From Spirochaetota bacterium (lineage in GTDB: Bacteria; Spirochaetota; JAHITG01), in assembly GCA_018817865.1 (NCBI GenBank), contig JAHITG010000533.1, positions 1 through 18,984 on the forward strand: a stretch of 18,984 nucleotides of DNA. Reading direction: 5' to 3'. This document shows, one piece after another, positions 5,694 to 13,730 of this stretch. A model generated the notes under the pieces. The model made no database searches. It saw nothing but the letters and a program-made list of their open reading frames with translations, and was not told the DNA's origin. The position numbers and the translations under genes are program-made. The stretch's first letter is position 1. Each line of letters starts with the position of its first letter.

Positions 5694-7967
5694 ATGTTAA
5701 AGGAAATAATTACAAATATCAAATTATGGGCCATATACTTCCAGAAGATGATCGAGAATCGTTATCTCTCTTTATCTCAAAACCAGAAAGATATTGCACT
5801 GTATGCCGCTATTGGTATAGGTGCTTTACTCTTCATAATTTTACCGGTATTGCTGATCATTTTATCCGCCTCCCGGAAAAAGGCTAAAGCTGTTTCAGTC
5901 CCTTTAACCTCTGAAGAAATCAAGGTCCTCCCAATAAAAGAAAAAGAGGATGACGGTCTGATCACAGAGGAAAATGTGAAATCTGTTGAGGAACTGCTGG
6001 AAACGGAAGAACAGATCCGTGAAGAAGAAAAAAACCTGAGTGAACTCCAGGAAGAGACTGGAATAAATGTAGAAGAGGACCAGAAAGTTGAACTTTCAGA
6101 CGGTACTCCTCTTGAAGAAATAGCAGAAACAGGAGATGAAACAGAAATAGAGGAAATATTTACAGATGAAGACACAAGGGATATAGTTGAAGAAAGGCTT
6201 ACAAAACAGGATAAGGTGATCACCCCTGAAGGAGAGGATGAGATCCTGCTTCCGGATGGGGATGAACTAGCTGATGAATACCTGGAAAAAATAGAGACAG
6301 AACCGCTGGGACAACAGGACATTCAGCACGAAGAGTCATTCGAAGGGACTACAAAAGATGAATTCGTCCTCCAGGTAAAAAATGATATGGAAGCCGAATT
6401 TATTAACCTAGTTAAAAGATACTACCCTGATAAAATGAATTACAGGACATATACTGCAATTGAAGATGAAGTCATCACAAAATGCAAGAGTATTTTAGAA
6501 AAATTAACTACTCTGGAAAAGACCACAGGGAGATTTAAATTCAGCAAAGATTACTATACGGCCAAATCACTTTATTTATTCTCAGCAGGTCAGGATGAGC
6601 TTCTTAATCAAAACCTGATCCAGGCAACCGGTTATTTCCCGAAAGAGGATATTTTCCTGCTTCAGTGGGCCTCTTATCATATCTATATAAACCAGATCCA
6701 GAAGGCAGAAAAGGAACTCTTAAAAGCAAAGGAACTTAATCCTTCTAACATCGAGATGTACCTTCTCCTGGGTGTAGTATACTTTAAACAGAATAAATTT
6801 TACGATTCATTAAATAAATTTAAAAAAGTTATTTTACTGGATACAAAAAATTCTGAAGCATATGCATACAAAGGATATATACTTGCTAATAAAGGATATA
6901 TCTCTGATGGTGAAAAAGATCTCAAAAAATCCATCAGCCTTAATTATCAAAATCATCTGCCGTATTATTTTATGGGAAATATATATAAAGAGGTAAAGGA
7001 ATACGGCAAGGCCATAGCCATGTATAAAAAAAGCATAAAATTCGGAGGGATGATCATTGATCTTTTTGAGAACCTTGGCCTCTGTTTTATTGAAGTAAAA
7101 AAATATGATTCTGTGATCAAACGGTTCCTCCCCCTGTATGATAAAAATGAGTTGTCAGTAAAAGGAATCGGGATCCTTTCCATTGCACTTCAGGAAAAGG
7201 AGCAATATGAAAAAGCTATAGAGATACTGAACCGGGCACTGGAAAAATCCGATGAAGCAGAGTATCACTACAGATTAGGGGATCTGTATGAAAAGACCGG
7301 GGAATACGAAAAAAGCATTGAACACTATACAAAAACAAAGATCGAAGGCAAAGAAGCGGACATTAATTTAAAAATTGCGGATGTTTATTTTTTAAAATTA
7401 AATCTTACGGATCAGGCAGAAAAATATTATCTGCTGGCTCTTGAAAAAGATGCTGCCAATTATCAGATAATCCGGAATCTTGCTTCTTTATATTATGTAA
7501 ATAATAGTTTTGAAAAGTGTATTACATACTTTGATAAGGTGATCAAACATAAGGAATTCAAAATAGCACCCGAGGTTTTTTATAAAGCTGGAATTGCCTT
7601 GTCCAAACTGAAACGTTTTGATGAAGCTATCAAACATCTGACAAAAGCTGAAAGTTCAGGTTATGTGGATGAATCTCTTTACAAAACACTGGGATTTGCC
7701 TATATAAAGGAAAATAAAGTTAATAAAGCGGTTGAAGCATATAAGAAATCCATTGCGATCAACCCGTATAATCCGGTGCTTAGAAATAATATCGGAGTTA
7801 TTTATGCACAAATGGGAGATTATACACTGGCCATCAAAGAATTTAAATCCGCACTGAAAAGCGATAAGGATAATAAAGAGGCACTTCACAATCTTTATAA
7901 AGCATATAAGATCCTATCTGAACAGGAATCAGAACAGTACCTTTCTCAGCTGGAAGAGATCCTTTAA
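5694..7967 (+). CDS. Membrane-anchored TPR-repeat protein with acidic linker
   Basis: This is a 757-residue protein of unknown specific role. A short N-terminal stretch is followed by one transmembrane helix (about 36-58) and a basic stop-transfer patch (RKKAK). A long Glu/Asp-rich, probably disordered linker (about 72-222) leads to a TPR solenoid of roughly 11-12 repeats (about 320-745). The repeats show the W/L-G-Y-A-P spacing, for example LGVVYFKQNKFYDSLNKFKK and MGNIYKEVKEYGKAIAMYKK. The likely topology is a single inner-membrane anchor with a large soluble domain for protein-protein binding. The layout recalls FimV-like or secretion and cell-envelope scaffold proteins, but no specific family is recognised. 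The ATG at 5694 has no ribosome site; M19 (5748) is an alternative, also with a weak site. It follows pssA after 130 AT-rich bases. Confidence 0.9.
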   Translation: MLKEIITNIKLWAIYFQKMIENRYLSLSQNQKDIALYAAIGIGALLFIILPVLLIILSASRKKAKAVSVPLTSEEIKVLPIKEKEDDGLITEENVKSVEELLETEEQIREEEKNLSELQEETGINVEEDQKVELSDGTPLEEIAETGDETEIEEIFTDEDTRDIVEERLTKQDKVITPEGEDEILLPDGDELADEYLEKIETEPLGQQDIQHEESFEGTTKDEFVLQVKNDMEAEFINLVKRYYPDKMNYRTYTAIEDEVITKCKSILEKLTTLEKTTGRFKFSKDYYTAKSLYLFSAGQDELLNQNLIQATGYFPKEDIFLLQWASYHIYINQIQKAEKELLKAKELNPSNIEMYLLLGVVYFKQNKFYDSLNKFKKVILLDTKNSEAYAYKGYILANKGYISDGEKDLKKSISLNYQNHLPYYFMGNIYKEVKEYGKAIAMYKKSIKFGGMIIDLFENLGLCFIEVKKYDSVIKRFLPLYDKNELSVKGIGILSIALQEKEQYEKAIEILNRALEKSDEAEYHYRLGDLYEKTGEYEKSIEHYTKTKIEGKEADINLKIADVYFLKLNLTDQAEKYYLLALEKDAANYQIIRNLASLYYVNNSFEKCITYFDKVIKHKEFKIAPEVFYKAGIALSKLKRFDEAIKHLTKAESSGYVDESLYKTLGFAYIKENKVNKAVEAYKKSIAINPYNPVLRNNIGVIYAQMGDYTLAIKEFKSALKSDKDNKEALHNLYKAYKILSEQESEQYLSQLEEIL

Positions 7968-8033
7968 TCATTTTTATAATACGATCTGTTTCTCTCCTTA
8001 TTCGATTATATTTAAAAGGGAGGTTTTTCCATT

Positions 8034-8873
8034 ATGAAACATTTTGAATTCAAATCCAAAAGCGAGGATGGCCTTACTCTATATTTTCAGGGATGGGAAC
8101 CGGATCGAAGAAAAAAAGGCGTTATCTGTCTGGTTCATGGTATCGGGGAGCATAGCGGCAGATACGAACATCTGGCAGAGAGATTGGTGAAAGATCATTT
8201 TGCTTTGATCTCTTTTGACCTGCGCGGTCACGGAAATTCAGAAGGACAAAAAGGATATATTCCTTCATATAATGCTGTTATGAAAGATATATCTCTTTTA
8301 ATAAAAGAAGCAAAAAAACGATATCCCGGCCTGTCCCTTTTTCTTTATGGACACAGCTTGGGAGGAAGCCTTGTTCTCTATTACATTTTAACCAATGAAA
8401 ACGGGCTGAAAGGGGTTATCGCAACTGATCCTGACCTGGGACTGGCGTTTGAACCCCCAAAATGGAAAAAATTCATGGCAAGAGCTTTGAACCGGATCTA
8501 TCCTTCGCTTTCCATGGCTACCGGCCTGAATACAGATCACCTCTGTAAAAATCCTGAGGTTGTCAGAAAATATTTGAATGATCCGCTTGTGCATGACCGT
8601 ATTACACCCCGTCTTTTTGTCGAGATGCAGGATGCTGCAAAATGGGTAGTAAAACATGGCGCCGATGTCAATATCCCCGTACTGGTTATGCACGGAGCCC
8701 GGGATCATATCACCTCTTCCGAAAAGAGCCGTGAATTTGCTGATAAAGTAAAAAAGGAACTTTCTACTTATAAACTCTGGCAGGGATGTTTCCATGAGAT
8801 CCATAATGAACCTGAAAAAAATGAAGTATTTAATTATACCATAAAATGGATCAAGGCCCACAATAAACGATAA
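8034..8873 (+). CDS. Alpha/beta hydrolase, monoacylglycerol lipase/lysophospholipase type
   Basis: This is a serine hydrolase of the Hydrolase_4 (monoglyceride lipase) group, probably cleaving monoacylglycerols or lysophospholipids. The 279 residues carry the oxyanion-region motif LVHGIGEHSGRYEHLAERL and FDLRGHGNSEGQKGY, both typical of the group. The nucleophile elbow is GHSLGG with S108. The acid D224 lies in VMHGARDHITS and the base H254 in GCFHEIHNEP. A cap region lies at about 133-205. There is no signal peptide, so the enzyme is probably cytoplasmic. The ATG at 8034 follows a strong GGGAGG site. It lies 66 bases after the TPR gene. The upstream psd-pssA genes make a lipid-recycling role reasonable, but that is inference. 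Confidence 0.93.
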   Translation: MKHFEFKSKSEDGLTLYFQGWEPDRRKKGVICLVHGIGEHSGRYEHLAERLVKDHFALISFDLRGHGNSEGQKGYIPSYNAVMKDISLLIKEAKKRYPGLSLFLYGHSLGGSLVLYYILTNENGLKGVIATDPDLGLAFEPPKWKKFMARALNRIYPSLSMATGLNTDHLCKNPEVVRKYLNDPLVHDRITPRLFVEMQDAAKWVVKHGADVNIPVLVMHGARDHITSSEKSREFADKVKKELSTYKLWQGCFHEIHNEPEKNEVFNYTIKWIKAHNKR

Positions 8874-8921
8874 ATTCTCCTGAAGCTGATCCTTCCTGCT
8901 TATAAAGCAAACAAATTAAAA

Positions 8922-8951
8922 TTGACACTAAAAAATTTAGTATTATATTAT
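8922..8951 (+). promoter_or_regulatory. Promoter with internal palindrome for the aspartokinase-like gene
   Basis: TTGACA (8922-8927) is followed by TATATT (8944-8949, 16-base spacer) or TATTAT (8946-8951, 18-base spacer). Between the two boxes lies the inverted repeat ACTAAA-AAA-TTTAGT (8927-8941), well placed to be a repressor site. The start codon is at 8999. Confidence 0.65.
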
Positions 8952-8998
8952 TCGGATAATTATGGCTTTTTGATCTTCACAAAAAGGAGCTATGTTCC

Positions 8999-10372
8999 AT
9001 GAGTATTAAAGTGTGTAAATTCAGCGGTAATGTTTTGACCAGCACAGAAGAACTGAAACATCTGAAAAAGATCCTTAATAGTGACAAAAAACGTAAGATC
9101 CTTGTGATCGCAGCTCCCGGCAAAACAGAGACGCAGGATAATATGACAGACACGTTAATAGAATGTGCTCAATATTTTATTAAGAATAAAAAACTGCCTG
9201 AAACACTGATCCAGCAGATAGAAAAAAGATTTAATGAGATATATAACACTACTAAAGTTTCGAAAAAATCTATAACAAAATGCATCGATGACCTGACCGG
9301 CCGCATCCGTTCCTATAAAGGAAAAAATGAGAAATATCTGGATACGGTAAAATCTGCAGGGGAAGAGTATAATGCAAGATTGATCTCAGAATACCTTCAG
9401 ACTGAAGGGGTGAAGTGTCAATATATTGACCCCAAAGAAGCCGGCATCCAGGTGACCCCTGATTTTGGAGATGCGGATATTATTGAAGATTCCTATGATA
9501 AGTTAAAACTTTTAAGAGACAGAGATAGTATAATTATTATACCCGGGTTCTTTGGTTATACAAAGAAAGGCCATATTGCCACATTCAGCCGGGGAGGTAA
9601 TGATCTCACCGGTTCTATCCTCTCCCACGCTGTGGATGCATCGGTTTATGAAAACTTCATTGATTATGACGGATTAACAGTAGTAAATCCGGCCCTGGTA
9701 CCAAAAGCCAGTCTGATCAGAGAGATAACCTACCAGGAATTACGGGAACTAACATATGCAGGATTCAAGACCTTTCATGAGGAGCTCCTCTATCCTGTTA
9801 TGAAGAAAGGGATCCCCATGCATCTTATTAATTTTCATGATCCCTCCAAACCGGGGACCATGATCGTAACTGAAAGGGATACCAAAAAAGCTTCTATAAT
9901 CGGTATAGCCTATGAGAAGGGATTCTGCACGATCAATATAGAGAAATACATGATGAATCAGGAGAAGGGTTTTGCCAGAAAACTTTTTGAGATCATTGAA
10001 AAGAACAGACTCTCATTCGATCACAGCCCATCCGGAATTGACAGCATGTCGGTTGTCTTAAAACAGGATCAGCTTCCATTAGACAAGATCAGACAGATCT
10101 GTAAACAGATGTATAACGAATTGAAGGCGGATAATGTCTATTTCGATTACAACCATGCGCTTATCTCTATTGTCGGGCCGGGATTAAAGAAGGACGACAG
10201 TTCTATAGCCTTAATACTTGATTCATTAACTAAAGAAGATATCTATGTAAAGATGATCATTAAGGGCGGTTCAGAGATCAGTATTATCCTGTCTCTGGAC
10301 CAGGACCTGGCAGAAAAAGCCATTCAGCTGATCTATTCAAAATTATTTGGCTCGGGAGGTAAAGCAAGATAA
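8999..10372 (+). CDS. Aspartokinase-family protein with diverged active site
   Basis: The 457 residues align along their full length with monofunctional aspartokinases of the Bacillus YclM kind. There is an N-terminal amino-acid-kinase domain (about 1-290) and two C-terminal ACT domains (about 300-450; GFARKLFEIIEKNRLSFDH then GIDSMSV). Family landmarks are kept: K7, VKSAGEEYNARLI with E122, PGFFGYTKKG, FSR with R198, and the YENFIDYDG strand. Several key sites differ from the usual sequence: KFGGSS is KFSGNV (S9, N11, V12), the VSAPGK serine is alanine (A38), and RGGSD is RGGND (N201). These positions contact aspartate or phosphate in studied enzymes, so it may use another substrate, act slowly, or serve as a sensor. 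The ATG at 8999 follows AAGGAG. Its stop overlaps the next start (TAATG). No lysine, threonine or methionine genes are nearby. Confidence 0.85.
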   Translation: MSIKVCKFSGNVLTSTEELKHLKKILNSDKKRKILVIAAPGKTETQDNMTDTLIECAQYFIKNKKLPETLIQQIEKRFNEIYNTTKVSKKSITKCIDDLTGRIRSYKGKNEKYLDTVKSAGEEYNARLISEYLQTEGVKCQYIDPKEAGIQVTPDFGDADIIEDSYDKLKLLRDRDSIIIIPGFFGYTKKGHIATFSRGGNDLTGSILSHAVDASVYENFIDYDGLTVVNPALVPKASLIREITYQELRELTYAGFKTFHEELLYPVMKKGIPMHLINFHDPSKPGTMIVTERDTKKASIIGIAYEKGFCTINIEKYMMNQEKGFARKLFEIIEKNRLSFDHSPSGIDSMSVVLKQDQLPLDKIRQICKQMYNELKADNVYFDYNHALISIVGPGLKKDDSSIALILDSLTKEDIYVKMIIKGGSEISIILSLDQDLAEKAIQLIYSKLFGSGGKAR

Positions 10373-10848
10373 TGCTGAAATTAAAATTGAAAGATAAAAA
10401 AGAGTATGTTTCCGTAGAACATAATCCATATACAAAAAAAGGCCACACAACATATGCAAAACTCTGGACAAAATGCCCTGTCTGCAAGAGTGACCTTACC
10501 AATGAAAAGGGTCAGATAGTTCTTCTAGGGAAATGGAACGATAAAAAACACGGTATATTCATACTCTCTGATAAGCTGGATGATTTTAAAGTGGAATTCC
10601 CGGAGCAGTTTGATTATAAAAAGGAACTTACGGTTGAATTTATCTGCCCTCATTGTAAGAAGAGCCTTGTTCTTGAACCGGAACACAACTGTACAAAATG
10701 CAAAGCGCCCATGATAATGCTGAAGGCTTTTACCAAGAGCATTATCCAGTTCTGCAGCAGGACAGGCTGTAAAGAACATAAATTATACCTTCATAAGGAT
10801 GATTCCTGGGAATTCTTCAGGCAGGCTTATACCGATTCTATTTACTGA
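10372..10848 (+). CDS. Zinc-ribbon protein of unknown function
   Basis: This 158-residue protein is not recognised. It has eight cysteines arranged as four knuckles: C35-x2-C38 (CPVC), C92-x2-C95 (CPHC), C107-x2-C110 (CTKC) and C128-x4-C133 (CSRTGC). This suggests two zinc-binding sites, possibly one split between the first and second pairs. The segments between are charged and lysine-rich, with no signal peptide or membrane helix. Its ATG overlaps the stop codon of the aspartokinase-like gene (TAATG), so translation is probably coupled and the proteins may work together. Its 3' end overlaps by 11 bases the end of the convergent ATP-grasp gene. A nucleic-acid-binding or protein-binding role would fit zinc ribbons generally but is not shown by the sequence. 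Confidence 0.85.
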   Translation: MLKLKLKDKKEYVSVEHNPYTKKGHTTYAKLWTKCPVCKSDLTNEKGQIVLLGKWNDKKHGIFILSDKLDDFKVEFPEQFDYKKELTVEFICPHCKKSLVLEPEHNCTKCKAPMIMLKAFTKSIIQFCSRTGCKEHKLYLHKDDSWEFFRQAYTDSIY

Positions 10849-13441
10849 TATAAAGAAGAGCTACCTGTTTCATGGTATCCGCACTCAGGTAGATCCTGTT
10901 CTTTTTAGAAATATCCTCACTGTTTACCACCCGTATCATATCTTTCCAGAAAGATTCTTTAGGGAACATCTTTTCAAGCTGATTGGGAGCTTTTAATAAC
11001 AATTTATCATTAAAAAAATTATCTTCTTTAGCGGCAAAAAAAGCCATATACAGCATATTCATCTCCACCAGCTCATTGAAGAAATGGGTTCCCAGCGAAA
11101 GATCCGGCACCAGGCCTTCATGCATGATATCGATCTCGCAAAGGACCGTCACCGTATTGATCTCGGAAAATTTCACCGGTACTCCCAGCGAAGGCATATT
11201 GGTTCCCCATCGGCCCGGCCCGAAAAGCATAATGGTCTTCGGCTTCTTTTTCTCTTCAAAATGGGTCAGGTTTCCGATAAGCCTGGCAACAGCATACCTG
11301 TCCTGTTCTGCAAGCTTCCCGTAAAGAGCAGGAACCACATAGACCATACGGTCTATTTTCGTCAAACGGCTCTGCCCTACTACCCCTCCGTGTGTCTCCA
11401 TGATAAGATTCTCCTTCTTTATTATTGGCATTTCACCGGTCTCAGATACATTCTCCTTTACATGCAGCGGGCGGCATTGCAGAAGGTCAATTTTATACTC
11501 ATCTTCGCTTAAAAAATTGGTGGTCAGCTCCACATCTACCTGGCATTTATATGCTTCCTTCAGGATCCGGAACATCTCCCTGATATCCTTTATCAGCGGG
11601 GTTTCAGAGAAGATCTTCTGAAAGGTAAGGACCCATGGCTGAATATCAGTCCGTCCCCTCTCTTTTGCATATCGGACAAGGTCCATATCGATGGTTGCAA
11701 AATTATCCAGCTCAAGCCCATCGCTCTTCCGGGCCACATCCACAAAATCGCCTGATGTAAACCGGTTCTCCTTCAGGTCAATAAAATCCACCCTCCTCTG
11801 GGCATACCGCTTCACCTGGTCAAAAGTAGACTCAGGACGTTTATCAGGTTCATTTAAAGCAACCACCCTGGTATAATCATCATCGGCCCGGTCAACTGCC
11901 CTGGTACCCAGCCCGAATACGATACGGAGCATTCCTGCCTCCGGATCAATGCTTTCATTCCACACATAAGGATTAAAAGAGAATCCCACACCGGCCAGCT
12001 GTGGAAAAAAGAGGTTCCCGTATGTTGCACCGGAAACCCTCTGCACCAGAAGAGCCATCTGTTCGTCTTTATCCAGGACCCCTCTCTTAGCCCGATAGGA
12101 GAGGGCTTCTTTGCTCATGGTACTGGCATATACTATTTTAACGGCATTAACAAATTCTTCCAGGATCTGTTCGTGTGTTCCCTGGTTAGCGCAGAAGACA
12201 CTTTCATATTTGCCGGCAAATGCATTTCCGTAATTATCTTCCAGAAGAGAGCTGGAACGGACAATGATCGGTGTCTGCCCGTAATATTTCAGCATATCAG
12301 AGAACCTCTGTATGAGATAATCAGGAAAATTCCCGTTCAAAATAAGTTTTCTTGCTTCCTCTGCTCCTTTAAGGAAATCGTCCGGATCTTTCTGTTTCTG
12401 GCGCAATTCCCAGCAGCCGTTCTGAACAAGAAAAGAATAAAAGACATCCGAGCCGATATAAAAAGAGTCATGGGCTTCCAGCAGATCCTTCCACCTCGGA
12501 TCCGTCTTTTCAAGGATACCTCTGGCCAGAAGCATCCCTACGGATTTTCCGCCTATCTGTCCGGAGCCGATCAGGCGTTTCCAGACATAGATAATATCGG
12601 AAAGGGTCATATACTTCTTGGCAAGCGACAGGATCTGCTCATCCCTGGAGATCAATTGCGTTAACAAATGATGATATATCTTGGTTACGGACTGTTTCGA
12701 GCATGAACCCTCTTTATAAGACTGAAGCAGTTCCTCCGCCTGCATGAACTTCCTGTCCCAGATACCTACCATTCTATAGGAGGAAGACTGCAATCCATGC
12801 CAGGGTGCATGCTTCAGCACCTCTGCTATGATGGCACTCTCCGTAATAGGTATGAAATCATCCCCTTCCCATTTATGAAGCATATACATGGTCGGTGAAT
12901 ACCTTCCGTCTACTTTGAGGGGATGAACGTATATCGATCCCTTATGATTATAACAGTCAAGAAGCAACTGGGTTGTCTCGGCCATGGGAGAGGCTGCATG
13001 ATAGGAATGATAATGCCGGAAGACACCGAAATAAGTAATGGTCTTATATTTATACAGGAAAGGGCATGTCAGCTTAAAAAAATTACCGAGCATGTGATCG
13101 GAAAAATTTTGATTGGTCAGGTCCGTATGAGAATCAAATACATAGTATCCGCCTTCGCCGTTCTCTTCGATCACTTTATGGATAGTGGTAATGAACTTTT
13201 CGAATCCCTCCTCCGGATTCAGTTTCACCACCTGAGGATGATATTGTTTGGGTACAAGCTCTTTATGTTTAGCAAAACGGAAGTAGGTCAATTTCTCACC
13301 TTTAACTTTTGTAAATTCACAATAAGGAATGACAAGGGAAATGTAATCGTCTATCTTGTCTATCTGCCAGACGATATTATCCCCGGGCCGGATACCGTGT
13401 AATATTTTATCCAATCCGGGTAAGCCTGTACTGCATTCCAT
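10838..13441 (-). CDS. PEP-synthase/PPDK-type ATP-grasp protein with degenerate KaiC-like N-terminus
   Basis: The 867-residue protein contains the pyruvate phosphate dikinase N-terminal (PEP/pyruvate-binding, ATP-grasp) domain. Landmarks are IGGKSVGM (296-303), PIIVRSSSLLEDN (391-403), ALLVQRV (463-469), GVGFSFNP and, at the end of the domain, IDLLQCRPL (651-659). Residues 1-200 resemble a KaiC/RecA-like ATPase (TGLPGLDKIL), but the Walker A loop is lost: IDKIDDY stands where GxxGxGKT should be. No swivelling phosphohistidine domain and no C-terminal TIM barrel follow. The last 200 residues (for example FGPGRWGTNMPSLGVPV) are an uncharacterised tail. It is therefore not a normal PEP synthase; ATP-dependent phosphoryl transfer is inferred. 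The start at 13441 (ATG) is chosen because the in-frame GTG at 13453 lies in the GGAGG site just upstream. Confidence 0.88.
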   Translation of the reverse strand: MECSTGLPGLDKILHGIRPGDNIVWQIDKIDDYISLVIPYCEFTKVKGEKLTYFRFAKHKELVPKQYHPQVVKLNPEEGFEKFITTIHKVIEENGEGGYYVFDSHTDLTNQNFSDHMLGNFFKLTCPFLYKYKTITYFGVFRHYHSYHAASPMAETTQLLLDCYNHKGSIYVHPLKVDGRYSPTMYMLHKWEGDDFIPITESAIIAEVLKHAPWHGLQSSSYRMVGIWDRKFMQAEELLQSYKEGSCSKQSVTKIYHHLLTQLISRDEQILSLAKKYMTLSDIIYVWKRLIGSGQIGGKSVGMLLARGILEKTDPRWKDLLEAHDSFYIGSDVFYSFLVQNGCWELRQKQKDPDDFLKGAEEARKLILNGNFPDYLIQRFSDMLKYYGQTPIIVRSSSLLEDNYGNAFAGKYESVFCANQGTHEQILEEFVNAVKIVYASTMSKEALSYRAKRGVLDKDEQMALLVQRVSGATYGNLFFPQLAGVGFSFNPYVWNESIDPEAGMLRIVFGLGTRAVDRADDDYTRVVALNEPDKRPESTFDQVKRYAQRRVDFIDLKENRFTSGDFVDVARKSDGLELDNFATIDMDLVRYAKERGRTDIQPWVLTFQKIFSETPLIKDIREMFRILKEAYKCQVDVELTTNFLSEDEYKIDLLQCRPLHVKENVSETGEMPIIKKENLIMETHGGVVGQSRLTKIDRMVYVVPALYGKLAEQDRYAVARLIGNLTHFEEKKKPKTIMLFGPGRWGTNMPSLGVPVKFSEINTVTVLCEIDIMHEGLVPDLSLGTHFFNELVEMNMLYMAFFAAKEDNFFNDKLLLKAPNQLEKMFPKESFWKDMIRVVNSEDISKKNRIYLSADTMKQVALLYISK

Positions 13442-13474
13442 GATCTCCTCCACAAGGTTTAAAGAATACGTTCT

Positions 13475-13502
13475 ATTTTATTAATAAATTTTTAAAAATC
13501 AA
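13475..13502 (-). promoter_or_regulatory. Candidate promoter for the ATP-grasp protein gene
   Basis: On the minus strand TTGATT (plus 13497-13502) and TAAAAT (13475-13480) are 16 bases apart. The predicted start is near 13468, giving a leader of about 27 nt that contains the GGAGG site. The -35 box is weak and the region is AT-rich. Confidence 0.45.
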
Positions 13503-13526
13503 CTACTATTAAGTTTGAATTTTTTA

Positions 13527-13554
13527 GTGACTTATAATTTCTCACTTATATATT
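13527..13554 (+). promoter_or_regulatory. Candidate promoter for the DUF1846 gene
   Basis: GTGACT (13527-13532) and TATATT (13549-13554) are 16 bases apart. An inverted repeat AGTGA/TCACT (about 13526-13546) overlaps the boxes and could be a binding site. Transcription would begin near 13561, about 165 nt before the DUF1846 start. Confidence 0.35.
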
Positions 13555-13616
13555 ATAAAGGTACAATAGAAGGAAAAAAAAGATCTGACTCCATTCAGGT
13601 ACAACTTGAGCTTCAT

Positions 13617-13730
13617 TTGGTTAAAATAAAAGAAATCCCGGATACGGGACTTGAATATGATACAAAATATGATCCCTCCGGAACCGGACCCACTGCCGGA
13701 GGATCTTATAAGGAAATGGTGAATAGATGA
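13617..13730 (+). CDS. Possible small upstream ORF overlapping the DUF1846 start
   Basis: An open frame runs into a TGA that overlaps the next ATG (ATGA at 13727-13730). The frame is open from at least 13515, but a start there would lie inside the likely promoter. A TTG at 13617 with weak upstream purines is the best alternative, giving about 37 residues ending in GGSYKEMVNR. The ATGA overlap suggests translational coupling. The same bases form two hairpins, so the region may instead be an untranslated leader. No family is recognised. Confidence 0.3.
   Translation: MVKIKEIPDTGLEYDTKYDPSGTGPTAGGSYKEMVNR
13636..13704 (+). promoter_or_regulatory. Structured leader upstream of the DUF1846 gene
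   Basis: Two stem-loops are visible. TCCCG (13636-13640) pairs with CGGGA (13645-13649) around GATA. GATCCCTCCGG (13671-13681) pairs with CCGGAGGATC (13695-13704) with one bulged base and a loop of about 13 nt. The second ends 22 bases before the start codon and does not cover the AAGG ribosome site. No riboswitch class is recognised. Confidence 0.4.

Noticed and set aside
5777..6322. Serine-rich open frame on the minus strand
   Set aside because: It is the antisense of the Glu-rich linker of the TPR gene: GAA/GAG codons read backwards as TTC/CTC and in shifted frames as serine. It has no ribosome site and no family.
8388..8861. Minus-strand open frame inside the hydrolase gene
   Set aside because: The plus strand carries the full catalytic triad of an alpha/beta hydrolase; the antisense frame has no recognisable motif.
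12173..13402. Plus-strand open frames inside the ATP-grasp gene
   Set aside because: They are shadows of a clearly coding minus-strand gene and have no ribosome sites or known motifs.
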